This document shows, piece after piece, positions 47,623 to 55,880 of a stretch of DNA of 64,000 bases. The DNA lies in NCBI RefSeq assembly GCF_026342035.1, contig NZ_JAPENM010000012.1, positions 93,755 to 157,754 of the forward strand, in the 5' to 3' direction. Position 1 is the stretch's first letter, and each line of letters begins with the position of its first letter. This DNA is from Aldersonia sp. NBC_00410 (GTDB lineage: Bacteria; Actinomycetota; Actinomycetes; Mycobacteriales; Mycobacteriaceae). Position numbers and translations under genes: made by a program. The notes below the pieces were generated by a model. It ran no database searches, was not told the DNA's origin, and was given only the letters and a program-made list of their open reading frames with translations.

Positions 47623-49130
47623 TGGCGCTGGGGCGGGCACATTCGGTCGCCGTGTCCGGGGTGGACGGGCACCTCGTGGAGATCGAGGCCGATATCGGGC
47701 GCGGGTTGCCGGGCGTACATCTGGTCGGGTTGCCCGATACCGCGCTGCAGGAGTCGCGCGATCGGGTGCGTGCGGCGGTCACCAACTCCGGCGAGGAGTG
47801 GCCCGACCGGCGCGTCATCCTCGCGCTGTCGCCGGCCACGCTGCCGAAGGTCGGCTCCGTCTACGACGTGGCCCTGGCTGCCGCCGTTCTGGACGCGGCC
47901 GGCACGGTGCCGCGGTCACCGCTGGACAAGACCGTGCTGCTTGGCGAACTCGCGCTCGACGGGCGCATCCGGCCGGTGCGCGGGGTGCTTTCGGCGGTGC
48001 TCGCGGCGCGGCACTCGGGGCGCCCGTGCGTGGTGGTGCCCACGATGGGGCTGGCCGAAGCGGGCCTCGTCGAGGGCGTTGAGGTGCTCGGCGCCGACCA
48101 CCTGCGCGACGTGCTGAGCTGGCTGCGCGGGAAAGGAGAACTCGCCGCACCCCCCGCGCGCGCCGCGGACGACGGCGGGGTCCGCGCGGACCTGAGCGAG
48201 ATCGTCGGCCAGGAGGAGGCGCGCTGGGCGCTCGAGGTCGCGGCCGCTGGTGCCCACCATTTGATGCTCACCGGTCCCCCCGGCGTGGGCAAAACGATGC
48301 TCGCGCAACGGCTGCCGGGCCTGCTCCCGCCGCTGAGCGAGCAGGAGGCGTTGGAGGTCACCGCTATTCACTCGCTGGCCGGGCTGCTCCCGGACGACAA
48401 CCCGCTCATCACCGTGCCGCCGTTCGTGGCGCCGCACCACAGCACCTCGGTGAGTGCAATGGTCGGCGGCGGCTCGGGGATGGCGCGTCCCGGCGCGGTC
48501 AGCCGAGCCCACCGGGGTGTGCTGTTCCTCGACGAATGCGCCGAGATCGGGGCGAAGGTGCTCGAATCGCTGCGCACCCCGCTCGAAGAAGGCGAGGTCC
48601 GCATCGCGCGCCGCGACGGCGTGGCCCGCTACCCGGCACGATTCCAGCTCGTGCTCGCGGCAAATCCGTGCCCGTGCGCGCCCGCCCGCGACATCGACTG
48701 CGTGTGTCCGCCGACCGCGCGCCGCAGATATCTCGGCAAATTATCCGGCCCTTTGATGGATCGCGTCGACCTGCGGGTCGTACTGGCGCCGATCGCCACC
48801 GGCTCCTATTCGGGCGACGTCGCCGAAAGCAGCGCGGTGGTGCGCGAGCGGGTCGCGGCAGCGCGGGCGGCGGCTGCCGAACGGTGGCGCGGGCACGGCT
48901 GGCGTACCAACGCCGAGGTCCCCGGGCATGTCCTGCGGCAGCGATACCGGCTGCCGCGCAACGCATTGCACGCGGTCGAAGACGCGCTACGGCGCGGCAG
49001 CCTGACCGCGCGGGGTGCCGATCGCGCGATCCGAGTCGCGTGGAGCCTGGCCGATCTGCGCGGCGCGGTGCTGCCGGAAGCGGGGGATGTCGCGGCGGCA
49101 CTGAACTTCAAGGAAAGGCGAGGCCGATGA
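47622..49130 (+). CDS. comM: ComM/YifB-family AAA+ Mg-chelatase-like ATPase
   Basis: A 502-residue AAA+ helicase-type protein. The N-terminal Lon-protease-like fold is MALGRAHSVAVSGVDGHLVE, with VSAVLAAR-like repeats; the ATPase has IVGQEEARWALEVAAAGAHH, Walker A GPPGVGKT, and RAHRGVLFLDECAEIG as Walker B. A C4-type motif follows (ANPCPCAP and DCVCPP). ComM promotes branch migration during natural transformation in Gram-negative bacteria. Coupled to yraN and to dprA (ATGA overlap). Confidence 0.94.
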   Translation: MALGRAHSVAVSGVDGHLVEIEADIGRGLPGVHLVGLPDTALQESRDRVRAAVTNSGEEWPDRRVILALSPATLPKVGSVYDVALAAAVLDAAGTVPRSPLDKTVLLGELALDGRIRPVRGVLSAVLAARHSGRPCVVVPTMGLAEAGLVEGVEVLGADHLRDVLSWLRGKGELAAPPARAADDGGVRADLSEIVGQEEARWALEVAAAGAHHLMLTGPPGVGKTMLAQRLPGLLPPLSEQEALEVTAIHSLAGLLPDDNPLITVPPFVAPHHSTSVSAMVGGGSGMARPGAVSRAHRGVLFLDECAEIGAKVLESLRTPLEEGEVRIARRDGVARYPARFQLVLAANPCPCAPARDIDCVCPPTARRRYLGKLSGPLMDRVDLRVVLAPIATGSYSGDVAESSAVVRERVAAARAAAAERWRGHGWRTNAEVPGHVLRQRYRLPRNALHAVEDALRRGSLTARGADRAIRVAWSLADLRGAVLPEAGDVAAALNFKERRGR

Positions 49131-50275
49131 GCGCCGTCGACGTTCGGCGCCGCGCCTGGGCGTATCTGTCTCGGGTGGCGGAGGGGCCGTGCGCACCGCT
49201 GATCGAGCTGATCGAGGCGGTCGGCGTGCTCGAAGCCGCCCGTGCCGTGCGTGATTGGGACCTGCCCGAGGTGTTGCGCCGACGCACCGCGGCGCGGCGC
49301 CACCTCGACACCGCCGAGCACGACCTCGACCTGGTTGCGCGAATGCGTGGTCGCCTGGTGACACCCGACGACGACGAGTGGCCGGCATGGCGAATGCTCG
49401 CGTTCGCACCCGCCGCGCGCGAGGCCGCCGGGCCGGTCACGCGGGAATGTGCTCCGCCGCTGGCATTGTGGGTACTCGGGTCGGCATCGCTGTCCGCGCT
49501 CACGGATCGCGCGATGGCCGTGGTCGGGACGCGCGCGCCGAGTCCCTATGGCGAGCATGCGGCCGGTGAACTCGCCGGGGGACTTGCCGGCCGTGGCTGG
49601 ACCGTGGTCTCCGGTGCGGCGCTCGGCATCGACGGCGCGGCCCACCGCGCGGCGCTGTCGGCCGGTGCGGCCTCGATTGCGGTGTTGGCCTGCGGAATCG
49701 ATCAGTCCTACCCGGCGCAGCACTCGCGACTGCTCGCCGAGATCGTGCGCGACGGTCTCGTGGTCAGCGAGTACCCGCCGGGCGTGACCCCCGCCCGACA
49801 CCGCTTCCTGACCCGTAATCGCATGGTGGCGGCGCTCTCCGACGCGGTGGTCGTCGTCGAGGCCGGTCGACGCAGCGGCGCTCGCAACACCGCGGGATGG
49901 GCGCGGCGCCTCGGCCGCCCGGCGCTGGCCGTGCCCGGCCCGATCACGTCGGCGACCTCGGTCGGGTGTCACCGAATGATCCGGGACGGCGAGGCCCGGC
50001 TCGTTTCCTGCGCCGACGACATCCTCGACGAAGCGGGGCCGCTGACCCTGCCGATGGCAATTGGGCAGTCGGATACGCGAGCCACCGATGAGCTTCGCGG
50101 CGATCAATTGCTCGTCTACGAGGCGCTACCTGCGGCCGGTTCGCGTGGTCCGCGAGAATTGTCCGAATCGTCGGGGGTGGCACTCGCGGACGTGCGCTCG
50201 GTGTTGCCGCAGTTGGAGATCGCGGGTTTCGTCGGCGTCGACGAAACCGGCTGGTTCCGCGTATCGGCGCGTTGA
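49127..50275 (+). CDS. dprA: DNA processing protein DprA
   Basis: A 382-residue DprA/Smf protein that loads RecA onto single-stranded DNA in transformable bacteria. After a helical N-domain with MRGRLVTPDDDEWPAWRML, the Rossmann fold shows VVGTRAPSPYGEHAAGELAG, GWTVVSGAALGIDGAAHRAA and VLACGIDQSYPAQHSRLL. It continues with TRNRMVAALSDAVVVVEAGRRSG. A C-terminal winged helix is visible (LVYEALPAAGSRGPRELSES). The cluster yraN-comM-dprA is kept in actinobacteria not known to be naturally competent, so its role here may be general DNA uptake or repair. Confidence 0.95.
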   Translation: MSAVDVRRRAWAYLSRVAEGPCAPLIELIEAVGVLEAARAVRDWDLPEVLRRRTAARRHLDTAEHDLDLVARMRGRLVTPDDDEWPAWRMLAFAPAAREAAGPVTRECAPPLALWVLGSASLSALTDRAMAVVGTRAPSPYGEHAAGELAGGLAGRGWTVVSGAALGIDGAAHRAALSAGAASIAVLACGIDQSYPAQHSRLLAEIVRDGLVVSEYPPGVTPARHRFLTRNRMVAALSDAVVVVEAGRRSGARNTAGWARRLGRPALAVPGPITSATSVGCHRMIRDGEARLVSCADDILDEAGPLTLPMAIGQSDTRATDELRGDQLLVYEALPAAGSRGPRELSESSGVALADVRSVLPQLEIAGFVGVDETGWFRVSAR

Positions 50276-50454
50276 CCAGCGGTGGTGCCAATGTCGGAGT
50301 CGTAATGCCGGGGGCGAAGCACACCATCTCGGCCGCACCAACGCGGTGTCCACTTCGCGCGGCGATAAGATCGAATGCGTCTGCACCACCTGGAATTTCG
50401 AGCCGAACGCGGCGGTTGGTGGCAGTCTGCGGTGACCCGGCACCAGCCCGCTCG

Positions 50455-50787
50455 TCAGCCTCGTGGGGCGTACATGATGAGCGCGACCCCGGCGAGGCAG
50501 ACGGCGGAGCCGATGATGTCCCAGCGGTCGGGCCGGAACCCATCGAACGCGACTCCCCACAGCAGCGAACCGGCAACGAACACACCGCCGTACGCGGCGA
50601 GGATCCTGCCGAAGTTCGCGTCGGGCTGCAGTGTCGCGACGAATCCGTAGGCGCCGAGCGCGAGCACGCCGAGGCCGACCCACAGGGCGCCACGATGTTC
50701 CCGGATGCCCTGCCAGACCAGCCAGGCGCCGCCGATCTCCGCCACCGCCGCAAGGACGAACAGCAGTAGCGATTTGGCGACCGTCAC
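50455..50787 (-). CDS. Small membrane protein of the UPF0060 (YnfA) family
   Basis: A 110-residue protein with four helices: [57 protein letters not shown] and [18 protein letters not shown]. The AEIGG Glu in helix 1 is conserved in YnfA and in the related SMR exporters. It probably exports small cations or dyes. The start overlaps the HTH/Clp_N gene stop by 4 nt, so they share a transcript. The 179-nt gap on its 3' side up to dprA shows nothing clear. Confidence 0.87.
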   Translation of the reverse strand: MTVAKSLLLFVLAAVAEIGGAWLVWQGIREHRGALWVGLGVLALGAYGFVATLQPDANFGRILAAYGGVFVAGSLLWGVAFDGFRPDRWDIIGSAVCLAGVALIMYAPRG

Positions 50788-51485
50788 GGAGTCGAGTCGC
50801 CCGCACCCGCGATGGTGGCGAGGGTATCTGCCACGAACTGCTCCACCGCCGCGGCGTCGACGTCGAGGCCGGCAAACACATTCGAGTCGTCCGCGAGGAG
50901 TGCGAGCAGGATGTGTTCGGTGCCGATGTAGTTGTGCCCCAAGCGTAGCGCCTCCCGCACTGTCAGTTCGAGCACCTTCTTGGCCGCACTCGAATACGGA
51001 ATCAGGGTGGGAAACTCGGCCTCCGGGTCGCCCTGTGGCGCGATCGACTCGAGGTGGGTGCGCAGTGCTTCGGGAGTGATACCGCGATCGGCCAGCGCCC
51101 GCAACGCGATTCCGCCGGTGGTGGCTAGCAGTCCCAGCCCCAGGTCGGCCGGCTCGATTTCGACGCGCTGACCCGCGCGGGCTTCCTCCATCGCCTGCAC
51201 CACGACCTCGCGGGCTCGTGGCGTGAATCGGGCGAACATATTTGCGTCCGACTTGGGTGTAAATCTTTGTTGCGCTGCCTGTTTCGTTACGCCTAGGGCA
51301 TTGCCGATCTCCGTCCAGGACGCACCGCTGCGCCGGGCCTGGTCGACGAAATGACCGATGAGGTGATCGGCGAGGTCGTCGAGGTGCTGTGCCGCGATGA
51401 CGGCGTTGCTGAGTTGGTCGAGTGGTTGGTCCGGGTGTGCGATCCGGATGCCGTCGATGAGGTCGTCGAGCCGCAACTTTGCCAT
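50784..51485 (-). CDS. HTH regulator fused to a Clp N-terminal domain
   Basis: A 233-residue protein. The N-terminal ~85 residues form a helical DNA-binding region with [20 protein letters not shown] as a helix-turn-helix. The rest is a double Clp_N repeat: [20 protein letters not shown] and [17 protein letters not shown], then [20 protein letters not shown] and [16 protein letters not shown]. No ATPase domain is present. Clp_N repeats bind protein partners such as degradation substrates, so DNA binding may respond to damaged protein. It has a perfect leaderless promoter and a four-site operator. UPF0060 gene follows. Confidence 0.83.
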   Translation of the reverse strand: MAKLRLDDLIDGIRIAHPDQPLDQLSNAVIAAQHLDDLADHLIGHFVDQARRSGASWTEIGNALGVTKQAAQQRFTPKSDANMFARFTPRAREVVVQAMEEARAGQRVEIEPADLGLGLLATTGGIALRALADRGITPEALRTHLESIAPQGDPEAEFPTLIPYSSAAKKVLELTVREALRLGHNYIGTEHILLALLADDSNVFAGLDVDAAAVEQFVADTLATIAGAGDSTP

Positions 51486-51486
51486 G

Positions 51487-51535
51487 CCGTCAAGGCTAGA
51501 TTGACGACCAATAATCGTCAACCCTACATTGACGG
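51487..51535. promoter_or_regulatory. Four-half-site operator over the HTH/Clp_N promoter
   Basis: CCGTCAA (51487), TTGACGA (51501), TCGTCAA (51515) and TTGACGG (51529) are separated by exactly 7 nt each and alternate in orientation; the whole array is symmetric about 51511. On the minus strand, TTGACG at 51521-51516 is a -35 box, followed by a 17-nt spacer, TAGCCT at 51498-51493 as -10, 7 nt, and the ATG at 51485. A bound protein would cover the -35, the -10 and the transcription start. Confidence 0.82.
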
Positions 51536-51637
51536 CGCGCGCAAAGGTGGTCGCCGTGCGGCCGTGGCAGGTAGATTCGCCGCGGGCGAGACCATGCAGC
51601 GATACCCATGCATTCGAGGCGAGAGGAACACGCGGCG

Positions 51638-52141
51638 ATGAGCCACCCGTATTCGAACAACCCGGGCGAGTACGGGAATCCGGGTGGCCGGCCACCGTAT
51701 GTGCCGCCACAGCCCCAGCCCCACTCGTCGTTCGATACCAAGTCGTTCTTCGCCGGTGTCGCGGCGACCGCGCTGACGACGTTTCTGGCCGGCACGGTGG
51801 CCGCCGCCATAGTGCAGGCGATCTACCGCCGAATGGATACCCCGGTGGTGTGGATGTACGGCAACGACGCACCGTGGGTCGCCGGTGTGTGCGGCGCGAT
51901 CGCCGCGCTGCTCGCGGGTGGGCTGCTGCTCCTGCTGTTCCAGGGCGTGCCTTCCCCGGGCACCTTCTTCAGCTGGATTTCCGGGCTGATCATCGTCGCC
52001 ATCATCGTGCTGCCATTCCTCGCGGCAAACAGCCTCGCGTCTGCGGTCGGCGCCGCAATCGTGAACGGATTGATGGGCATCGTGATCGCCACACTGCTGT
52101 CCACCACCCGCGCGCGAACCTTCCGGGGGCGCGCGCACTGA
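51638..52141 (+). CDS. Membrane protein of unknown function
   Basis: A 167-residue protein with a Pro/Asn/Gly-rich cytoplasmic start (SNNPGEYGNPGGRPPYVPP) and four helices: FFAGVAATALTTFLAGTVAA, WVAGVCGAIAALLAGGLLLL, FFSWISGLIIVAIIVLPFLA and SAVGAAIVNGLMGIVIATLL. No family recognised. GAGAGGAAC precedes the ATG at 51638. It is divergent from the HTH/Clp_N gene but 100 nt away from its operator. Confidence 0.75.
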   Translation: MSHPYSNNPGEYGNPGGRPPYVPPQPQPHSSFDTKSFFAGVAATALTTFLAGTVAAAIVQAIYRRMDTPVVWMYGNDAPWVAGVCGAIAALLAGGLLLLLFQGVPSPGTFFSWISGLIIVAIIVLPFLAANSLASAVGAAIVNGLMGIVIATLLSTTRARTFRGRAH

Positions 52142-52219
52142 CGCGAACCTCGCCGTATCCGCGGAAACGGCCCGGCGCGTCCGCTTGCGCCCGACCATGA
52201 CGCTCGCAACCGTGGTCAC

Positions 52220-53143
52220 ATGACGCAGCAGCGCGACGGGTTCGGTGCGGCACTCGACGCGTTCGCCGAGCATCTGCAGCTCGAGCGGGGACGCTCCGAG
52301 CACACCGTGCGTGCCTATCTCGCCGACATCCGCTCGCTGCTCGGGTACCTGCGCGAACAGGATCCGGACGCCGGCCTCGGCGCTATCGACTTGCCGTTGT
52401 TGCGTTCGTGGCTGGCCGCGCAGCAGCAGGAGGGCGCGGCGCGGACGAGCATGTCGCGGCGCACCTCGTCGGTGCGGACCTTCACCGCGTGGCTTGCCCA
52501 CACCGGACGGATTCCGTCCGATCCAGGTATTCGGCTCGCGTCGGCCAAGCCGCATCGGACACTGCCCGCAGTGCTCCGCCGTCAGCAGGCCGCCGATATC
52601 CTCCGCGCGACCGACGCCGGCGCGGCGCAGCAGGATCCGATCGCGCTGCGGGACGCGCTCATCGTCGAGTTGCTGTACGCCACCGGGATCCGGGTGGGCG
52701 AGTTGTGCGGACTCGACGTCGGCGATGTCGATCACGAACGGATGCTGGTGCGCGTGCTCGGCAAGGGCGACAAGCAACGGGCGGCACCGTTCGGGTCGCC
52801 GGCCGCCGCCGCACTGCGCGCCTGGCTCGAGGTCGGCCGACCCGCGCTCGCCACCGACACGTCGGGGGCGGCGCTGCTGCTCGGCCGCCGCGGCCGACGC
52901 CTCGATCAGCGGCAGGCACGGACCGTCGTGCACGAGACCGTTTCCGCGGTGCCCGGCGCGCCGGATATCGGTCCGCACGGGCTTCGGCATTCCGCGGCAA
53001 CTCACCTGCTCGAAGGCGGCGCGGATCTGCGCGTCGTGCAGGAACTTCTCGGGCACGCCAGCATGGCCACTACGCAGCTCTACACCCACGTTTCGGTGGA
53101 GCGGTTGCGCAAGGTGCACGATCAGGCGCACCCGCGGGCGTAG
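52220..53143 (+). CDS. xerC: Tyrosine recombinase XerC
   Basis: A 307-residue site-specific recombinase that resolves chromosome dimers with XerD at dif. Catalytic residues are Arg158 in ATGIRVGEL, His253 and Arg256 in HGLRHS, His279 in LLGHAS and the nucleophile Tyr288 in LYTHV. The N-terminal SAM-like domain has [20 protein letters not shown]. Its place between dprA and rpsB matches mycobacteria. No clear ribosome binding site before the ATG at 52220. Confidence 0.93.
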   Translation: MTQQRDGFGAALDAFAEHLQLERGRSEHTVRAYLADIRSLLGYLREQDPDAGLGAIDLPLLRSWLAAQQQEGAARTSMSRRTSSVRTFTAWLAHTGRIPSDPGIRLASAKPHRTLPAVLRRQQAADILRATDAGAAQQDPIALRDALIVELLYATGIRVGELCGLDVGDVDHERMLVRVLGKGDKQRAAPFGSPAAAALRAWLEVGRPALATDTSGAALLLGRRGRRLDQRQARTVVHETVSAVPGAPDIGPHGLRHSAATHLLEGGADLRVVQELLGHASMATTQLYTHVSVERLRKVHDQAHPRA

Positions 53144-53173
53144 AAACGCACTCGACAAATCCATGCCGCCGAA

Positions 53174-53179
53174 TACCAT
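53174..53179 (+). promoter_or_regulatory. -10 hexamer of a likely leaderless yqeY transcript
   Basis: TACCAT ends 7 nt before the ATG at 53187; no Shine-Dalgarno sequence. Confidence 0.5.
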
Positions 53180-53186
53180 TCGGCCA

Positions 53187-53546
53187 ATGAACCAGCCCAG
53201 CGAATTGCGTGGCCGGCTGCGCACTGCCCTGCGAGCGGCGATGAAGGAGCGCGATCGTCCCGCCGCGTCTGCACTGCGGTCCGCGCTCGCCGCCATCGAC
53301 AACGCCGAATCGGTCGACGTCGCGGACGCGCGCCCGGCTGGTGCGATCGAGGACTCCGCTGCGGGACTCGGGGCAGCGGAAGCCGCACGCCGCCACCTCG
53401 ACGCCGAGCAGATCGCGGCGATCGTTCGGACCGAAATCACCGAACGCCACGATGCCGCCGAAGAATACGATCGCCTCGGCCGCGGCGATCGGGCCGGCGA
53501 GTTGCGCCGCGAAGCGCAGGCGCTGAGCAGCCAACTCGACAGCTGA
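53187..53546 (+). CDS. GatB/YqeY-domain protein
   Basis: A 119-residue helical protein of the YqeY family, related to the C-terminal domain of GatB. It reads LRGRLRTALRAAMKERDRPA, SALRSALAAIDNAE and VRTEITERHDAAEEYDRLGR, shorter than typical YqeY (~150 residues) because the end is missing. It may bind tRNA. Convergent with the M23-like gene, with only one base between stops. Confidence 0.85.
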   Translation: MNQPSELRGRLRTALRAAMKERDRPAASALRSALAAIDNAESVDVADARPAGAIEDSAAGLGAAEAARRHLDAEQIAAIVRTEITERHDAAEEYDRLGRGDRAGELRREAQALSSQLDS

Positions 53547-53547
53547 C

Positions 53548-54042
53548 TCATCGCGCGACCACCGGCTTCAGTCGCAGCGGCGCCAGGTGCAGCAGTCCCA
53601 GTGGGTCGAGATACTGACGGTCGCGTCGTACGCCCCAGTGCAGGCAGGCCGGCAGGAGGCAGCCGGGATGCCCCGTCTGCAGGGTGCCGATCGCAGTTCC
53701 ACGCATGACCCGGAGTCCGAGCGTCGCAGTCGCTTCCACCGGCTCGTAGGTCGTGCGGAGCCCGCCCGCATGCTCGATCGAGACCACGGGTTTGCCCGCG
53801 ACCGTGCCGGTGAACGCGATGTAGCCATCGCCCGCCGCCAACACCGCTTGGCCCGGTGCACCGGCCAGGTCGACCCCGCGGTGCCCGGGTAGCCAGTTGT
53901 GTTCGGGTTTATCGAACGCACGCACCACCGCAGGCCGTGGACGCAGCGGCCAGTCGAATTCACCGGTAGGCGCGGCAAACGCGGGTGCCGTGCCGAGCAG
54001 CACGATGACCGTTCCGAGCAGGAGGACAATCCAGGTGCGCAT
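53548..54042 (-). CDS. Exported M23 (LytM)-like protein with altered active site
   Basis: A 164-residue secreted protein (signal MRTWIVLLLGTVIVLLG, cleavage near AFAA). The M23 fold is present: FDWPLRPRPAVVRAFDKP, GHRGVDLAGAPGQAV (H-x3-D), and PACLHWGVRRDRQYLDPLGLL. The usual second motif is H-x-H; here it is C-L-H, so the first His is replaced by Cys. I recall the same CLHWG in the mycobacterial homologue Rv2891. It may be a non-catalytic peptidoglycan-binding regulator. ATG at 54042. Confidence 0.85.
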   Translation of the reverse strand: MRTWIVLLLGTVIVLLGTAPAFAAPTGEFDWPLRPRPAVVRAFDKPEHNWLPGHRGVDLAGAPGQAVLAAGDGYIAFTGTVAGKPVVSIEHAGGLRTTYEPVEATATLGLRVMRGTAIGTLQTGHPGCLLPACLHWGVRRDRQYLDPLGLLHLAPLRLKPVVAR

Positions 54043-54092
54043 GCATCCATGCTGTCCGCTCGGCGGAGCGCTGCCGGCGCGAAGTTGCTTGT

Positions 54093-54118
54093 TGTGGATA
54101 ACTTTTCGGTTATCCCCA
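54093..54118. promoter_or_regulatory. Two inverted DnaA-box-like sequences
   Basis: TGTGGATAA (54093-54101) is an exact DnaA box on the minus strand. TTATCCCCA (54110-54118) is a one-mismatch box on the plus strand, 8 nt away. Together they form an imperfect hairpin (9 of 11 bp), upstream of the M23-like gene and downstream of the DUF202 gene. Confidence 0.5.
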
Positions 54119-54155
54119 GATGGCCCTTGCCGGTATTGCTTCCGGCCGCCCTGGG

Positions 54156-54479
54156 CTAGGGTGCGACCACCAGCGCGGCGAGTTCCATCATCGCGAGCAG
54201 CGCGATCGCCAGTGCGAGTGCGCCATGGCTGCGGCCGCCGCGGGAGCGGGTGCGCGCCTGCGGCGCCGCGTCGTGCCGGTACCTGCTTCGGCTCTCCACG
54301 AGCACCCAGACACAGATCGGTATCGCCACGAGCAGTCCCACCAGCGCGAAAATTCCCAAACGGTGGAGTGTCATTCGAGTGACGACAGCGGCTCCGGCCA
54401 GCACCGCCAGCGCCGTCCGTTGCCACGCCAGTGCGGTGCGCTCGTTCTGTAGACCGGGCGACGTGCTGGGCGAAGTCAT
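54156..54479 (-). CDS. DUF202 membrane protein (second of a pair)
   Basis: A 107-residue protein with three helices and the DUF202 motif NERTALAWQRTALAVLAGAA before the first helix. A basic loop (RYRHDAAPQARTRSRGGRSH) splits helices two and three. DUF202 proteins (E. coli YidH/YidG type) usually occur in pairs, as here. Function unknown. Starts 29 nt after the stop of its partner. Confidence 0.87.
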   Translation of the reverse strand: MTSPSTSPGLQNERTALAWQRTALAVLAGAAVVTRMTLHRLGIFALVGLLVAIPICVWVLVESRSRYRHDAAPQARTRSRGGRSHGALALAIALLAMMELAALVVAP

Positions 54480-54508
54480 AGTCGATCAGACCAGGAAGTC
54501 ACCGGCGA

Positions 54509-54868
54509 TCAGACCAGGACGGCCAGGATCGCTGCCGCGATCACGATCACGGCCGCGACAAGTGCCGCACCGAAACCGAACGCGGGCAGGCTGTCGCCGG
54601 TCCGCATCGCCCGCTCGCTGCGGGCCCAGCGCACCCACGAGGCGACGGCGCCGAGTAGGCCGAGGACGACGAGCACGATCGCGATGCCGACCTGCAGCGC
54701 ATCCGGCATATCCAACTCGACTGCGTCGAGCGCGACGCCGCCGGCGAGTAGGGCCAGTGCGGTCCGCAGCCAGGCCAGGAATGTGCGTTCGTTGGCGAGG
54801 GTGAATCGGTAATCGGGATCTTCGCCCGCGGCGTAGATCCAGTGCGGTCGGCGGTGGTCGTCGCTCAC
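54509..54868 (-). CDS. DUF202 membrane protein (YidH-like, first of a pair)
   Basis: A 119-residue protein with three helices. The motif YRFTLANERTFLAWLRTALAL precedes helix 1. The GTG at 54868 follows AGGAGAG on the minus strand; a longer upstream reading frame has no such signal and would run into the divergent promoter. Divergent from the siderophore-interacting protein gene. Confidence 0.87.
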   Translation of the reverse strand: MSDDHRRPHWIYAAGEDPDYRFTLANERTFLAWLRTALALLAGGVALDAVELDMPDALQVGIAIVLVVLGLLGAVASWVRWARSERAMRTGDSLPAFGFGAALVAAVIVIAAAILAVLV

Positions 54869-54904
54869 CACTCTCCTTTCGTCGCCCCTCCGACGGTACC
54901 GTGG

Positions 54905-54918
54905 TGAGGTATACCTAA
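54905..54918. promoter_or_regulatory. AGGTATACCT inverted repeat upstream of the siderophore-interacting protein
   Basis: TGAGGTATACCTAA contains the perfect 10-bp palindrome AGGTATACCT and ends 12 nt before the GTG at 54931. It has DtxR/IdeR-like half-sites (AGGT/ACCT), but the 2-nt spacing is shorter than the canonical 7. Iron control is therefore only a guess. Confidence 0.35.
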
Positions 54919-54930
54919 ATTGGAGGGCGC

Positions 54931-55806
54931 GTGGCGAAGCGTAGGACGACACTGACGGTCACCGGCAGCGAGTGGCTCAACAAGCATATGGTGCGGATCC
55001 GGTTCGGCGGGCCGGGCTTCGACGAGTTCGTGCCCAACGAATTCACCGATGCCTACGTCAAGCTCGTGTTCGAGCAGGGTGGCGGTCCCGATGGCCGCTC
55101 CGCAGGCTCCGCTCCTGCCGATGGTCGCTCCGCAGGCTCCGCTCCGGCCGATGGTCGCTCCGCAGGCTCCGCTCCTGCCGATGGTCGCTCCGCAGGCTCC
55201 GCTCCTGCCGAGGTGCTGCGCAGTTACACCGTCCGTTCGGTGGACCCGCAGGCCCGCGAGATCGCCATCGACTTCGTCGTGCACGGTGACGAGGGGATCG
55301 CCGGGCCGTGGGCCGCAACCGTCGCGCCGGGCGCGGTGATCGACATGCAGGGCCCGGGTGGCGCCTACACGCCCAACACCGATGCCGACTGGCATTTGTT
55401 CGCCGGTGACGAGGCCGCCATTCCGGCGATCGCGGTGGCACTCGAGGCGCTGCCCGACGATGCGGTCGGCGATGCCTTCGTGGAGGTGGATGGCCCCGAG
55501 GAGGAGTTCGAGTTGCGCAAGCCGGACGGCGTCCGGCTGACCTGGCTGCATCGGGACGGTGCGGGTTCGCCGCAATCACCACTGCCCGCCGCCGTTCGTG
55601 GGCTGGACTGGCGCCCGGGGAAAGTGCATGTCTTCATCCACGGTGAGGCGCAAACTGTCATGCAGGACCTGCGGCGATACATCCGTCGCGAGCGCGAGGT
55701 CCCCGCCGAGTGGGCATCCATCTCGGGCTACTGGCGCCGTGGGATGGCCGACGAGAGCTTCCGGGCGTGGAAGCGTGATCTCGCCGCGACCGAACAGGCG
55801 GGCTGA
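54931..55806 (+). CDS. Siderophore-interacting FAD protein (ViuB/SIP family) with repeat insert
   Basis: A 291-residue ferric-siderophore reductase-like flavoprotein, equivalent to M. tuberculosis ViuB (Rv2895c). The FAD site is LRSYTVRSVDPQAREIAIDF, the NAD(P)H site FAGDEAAIPAIAVALEAL, and the C-terminal SIP block is EWASISGYWRRGMADESFRA. Residues about 54-93 are four exact DGRSAGSAPA repeats inserted just before the FAD motif, in a surface loop. Homologues have a shorter, unrelated loop there. TTGGAGGG precedes the GTG. Confidence 0.88.
   Translation: MAKRRTTLTVTGSEWLNKHMVRIRFGGPGFDEFVPNEFTDAYVKLVFEQGGGPDGRSAGSAPADGRSAGSAPADGRSAGSAPADGRSAGSAPAEVLRSYTVRSVDPQAREIAIDFVVHGDEGIAGPWAATVAPGAVIDMQGPGGAYTPNTDADWHLFAGDEAAIPAIAVALEALPDDAVGDAFVEVDGPEEEFELRKPDGVRLTWLHRDGAGSPQSPLPAAVRGLDWRPGKVHVFIHGEAQTVMQDLRRYIRREREVPAEWASISGYWRRGMADESFRAWKRDLAATEQAG
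55090..55209 (+). repeat. In-frame 30-bp tandem repeat, four copies
   Basis: Units start at 55090, 55120, 55150 and 55180; each begins GATGG(C/T)CGCTCCGCAGG and ends GCC, differing at only two positions. They encode DGRSAGSAPA and keep the frame of the flavoprotein gene. Confidence 0.95.
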
Positions 55807-55843
55807 CCGGCCCGGAGCAGTCGGCCGGCCTGCCGGCGGGCGG

Positions 55844-55873
55844 TTATGACCTGGGGCGTCGACCCCGTACACT
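55844..55873 (+). promoter_or_regulatory. rpsB promoter
   Basis: TTATGA (55844-55849) and TACACT (55868-55873) with an 18-nt spacer. Transcription would start near 55880, giving a leader of about 165 nt. Confidence 0.55.
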
Positions 55874-55880
55874 GGCCGAG

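Noticed and set aside
52220..53143. Phage or integron integrase
   Set aside because: The protein matches XerC in length and motifs and sits at the conserved chromosomal xerC position.
54905..54918. Canonical IdeR/DtxR iron box
   Set aside because: Half-sites AGGT/ACCT are only 2 nt apart, not 7, and matches to the 19-bp consensus are about 11; kept only as an inverted repeat.
55090..55209. Possible CRISPR array or mobile insertion
   Set aside because: There are no spacers, no terminal repeats and no target duplication; it is a simple in-frame tandem repeat.
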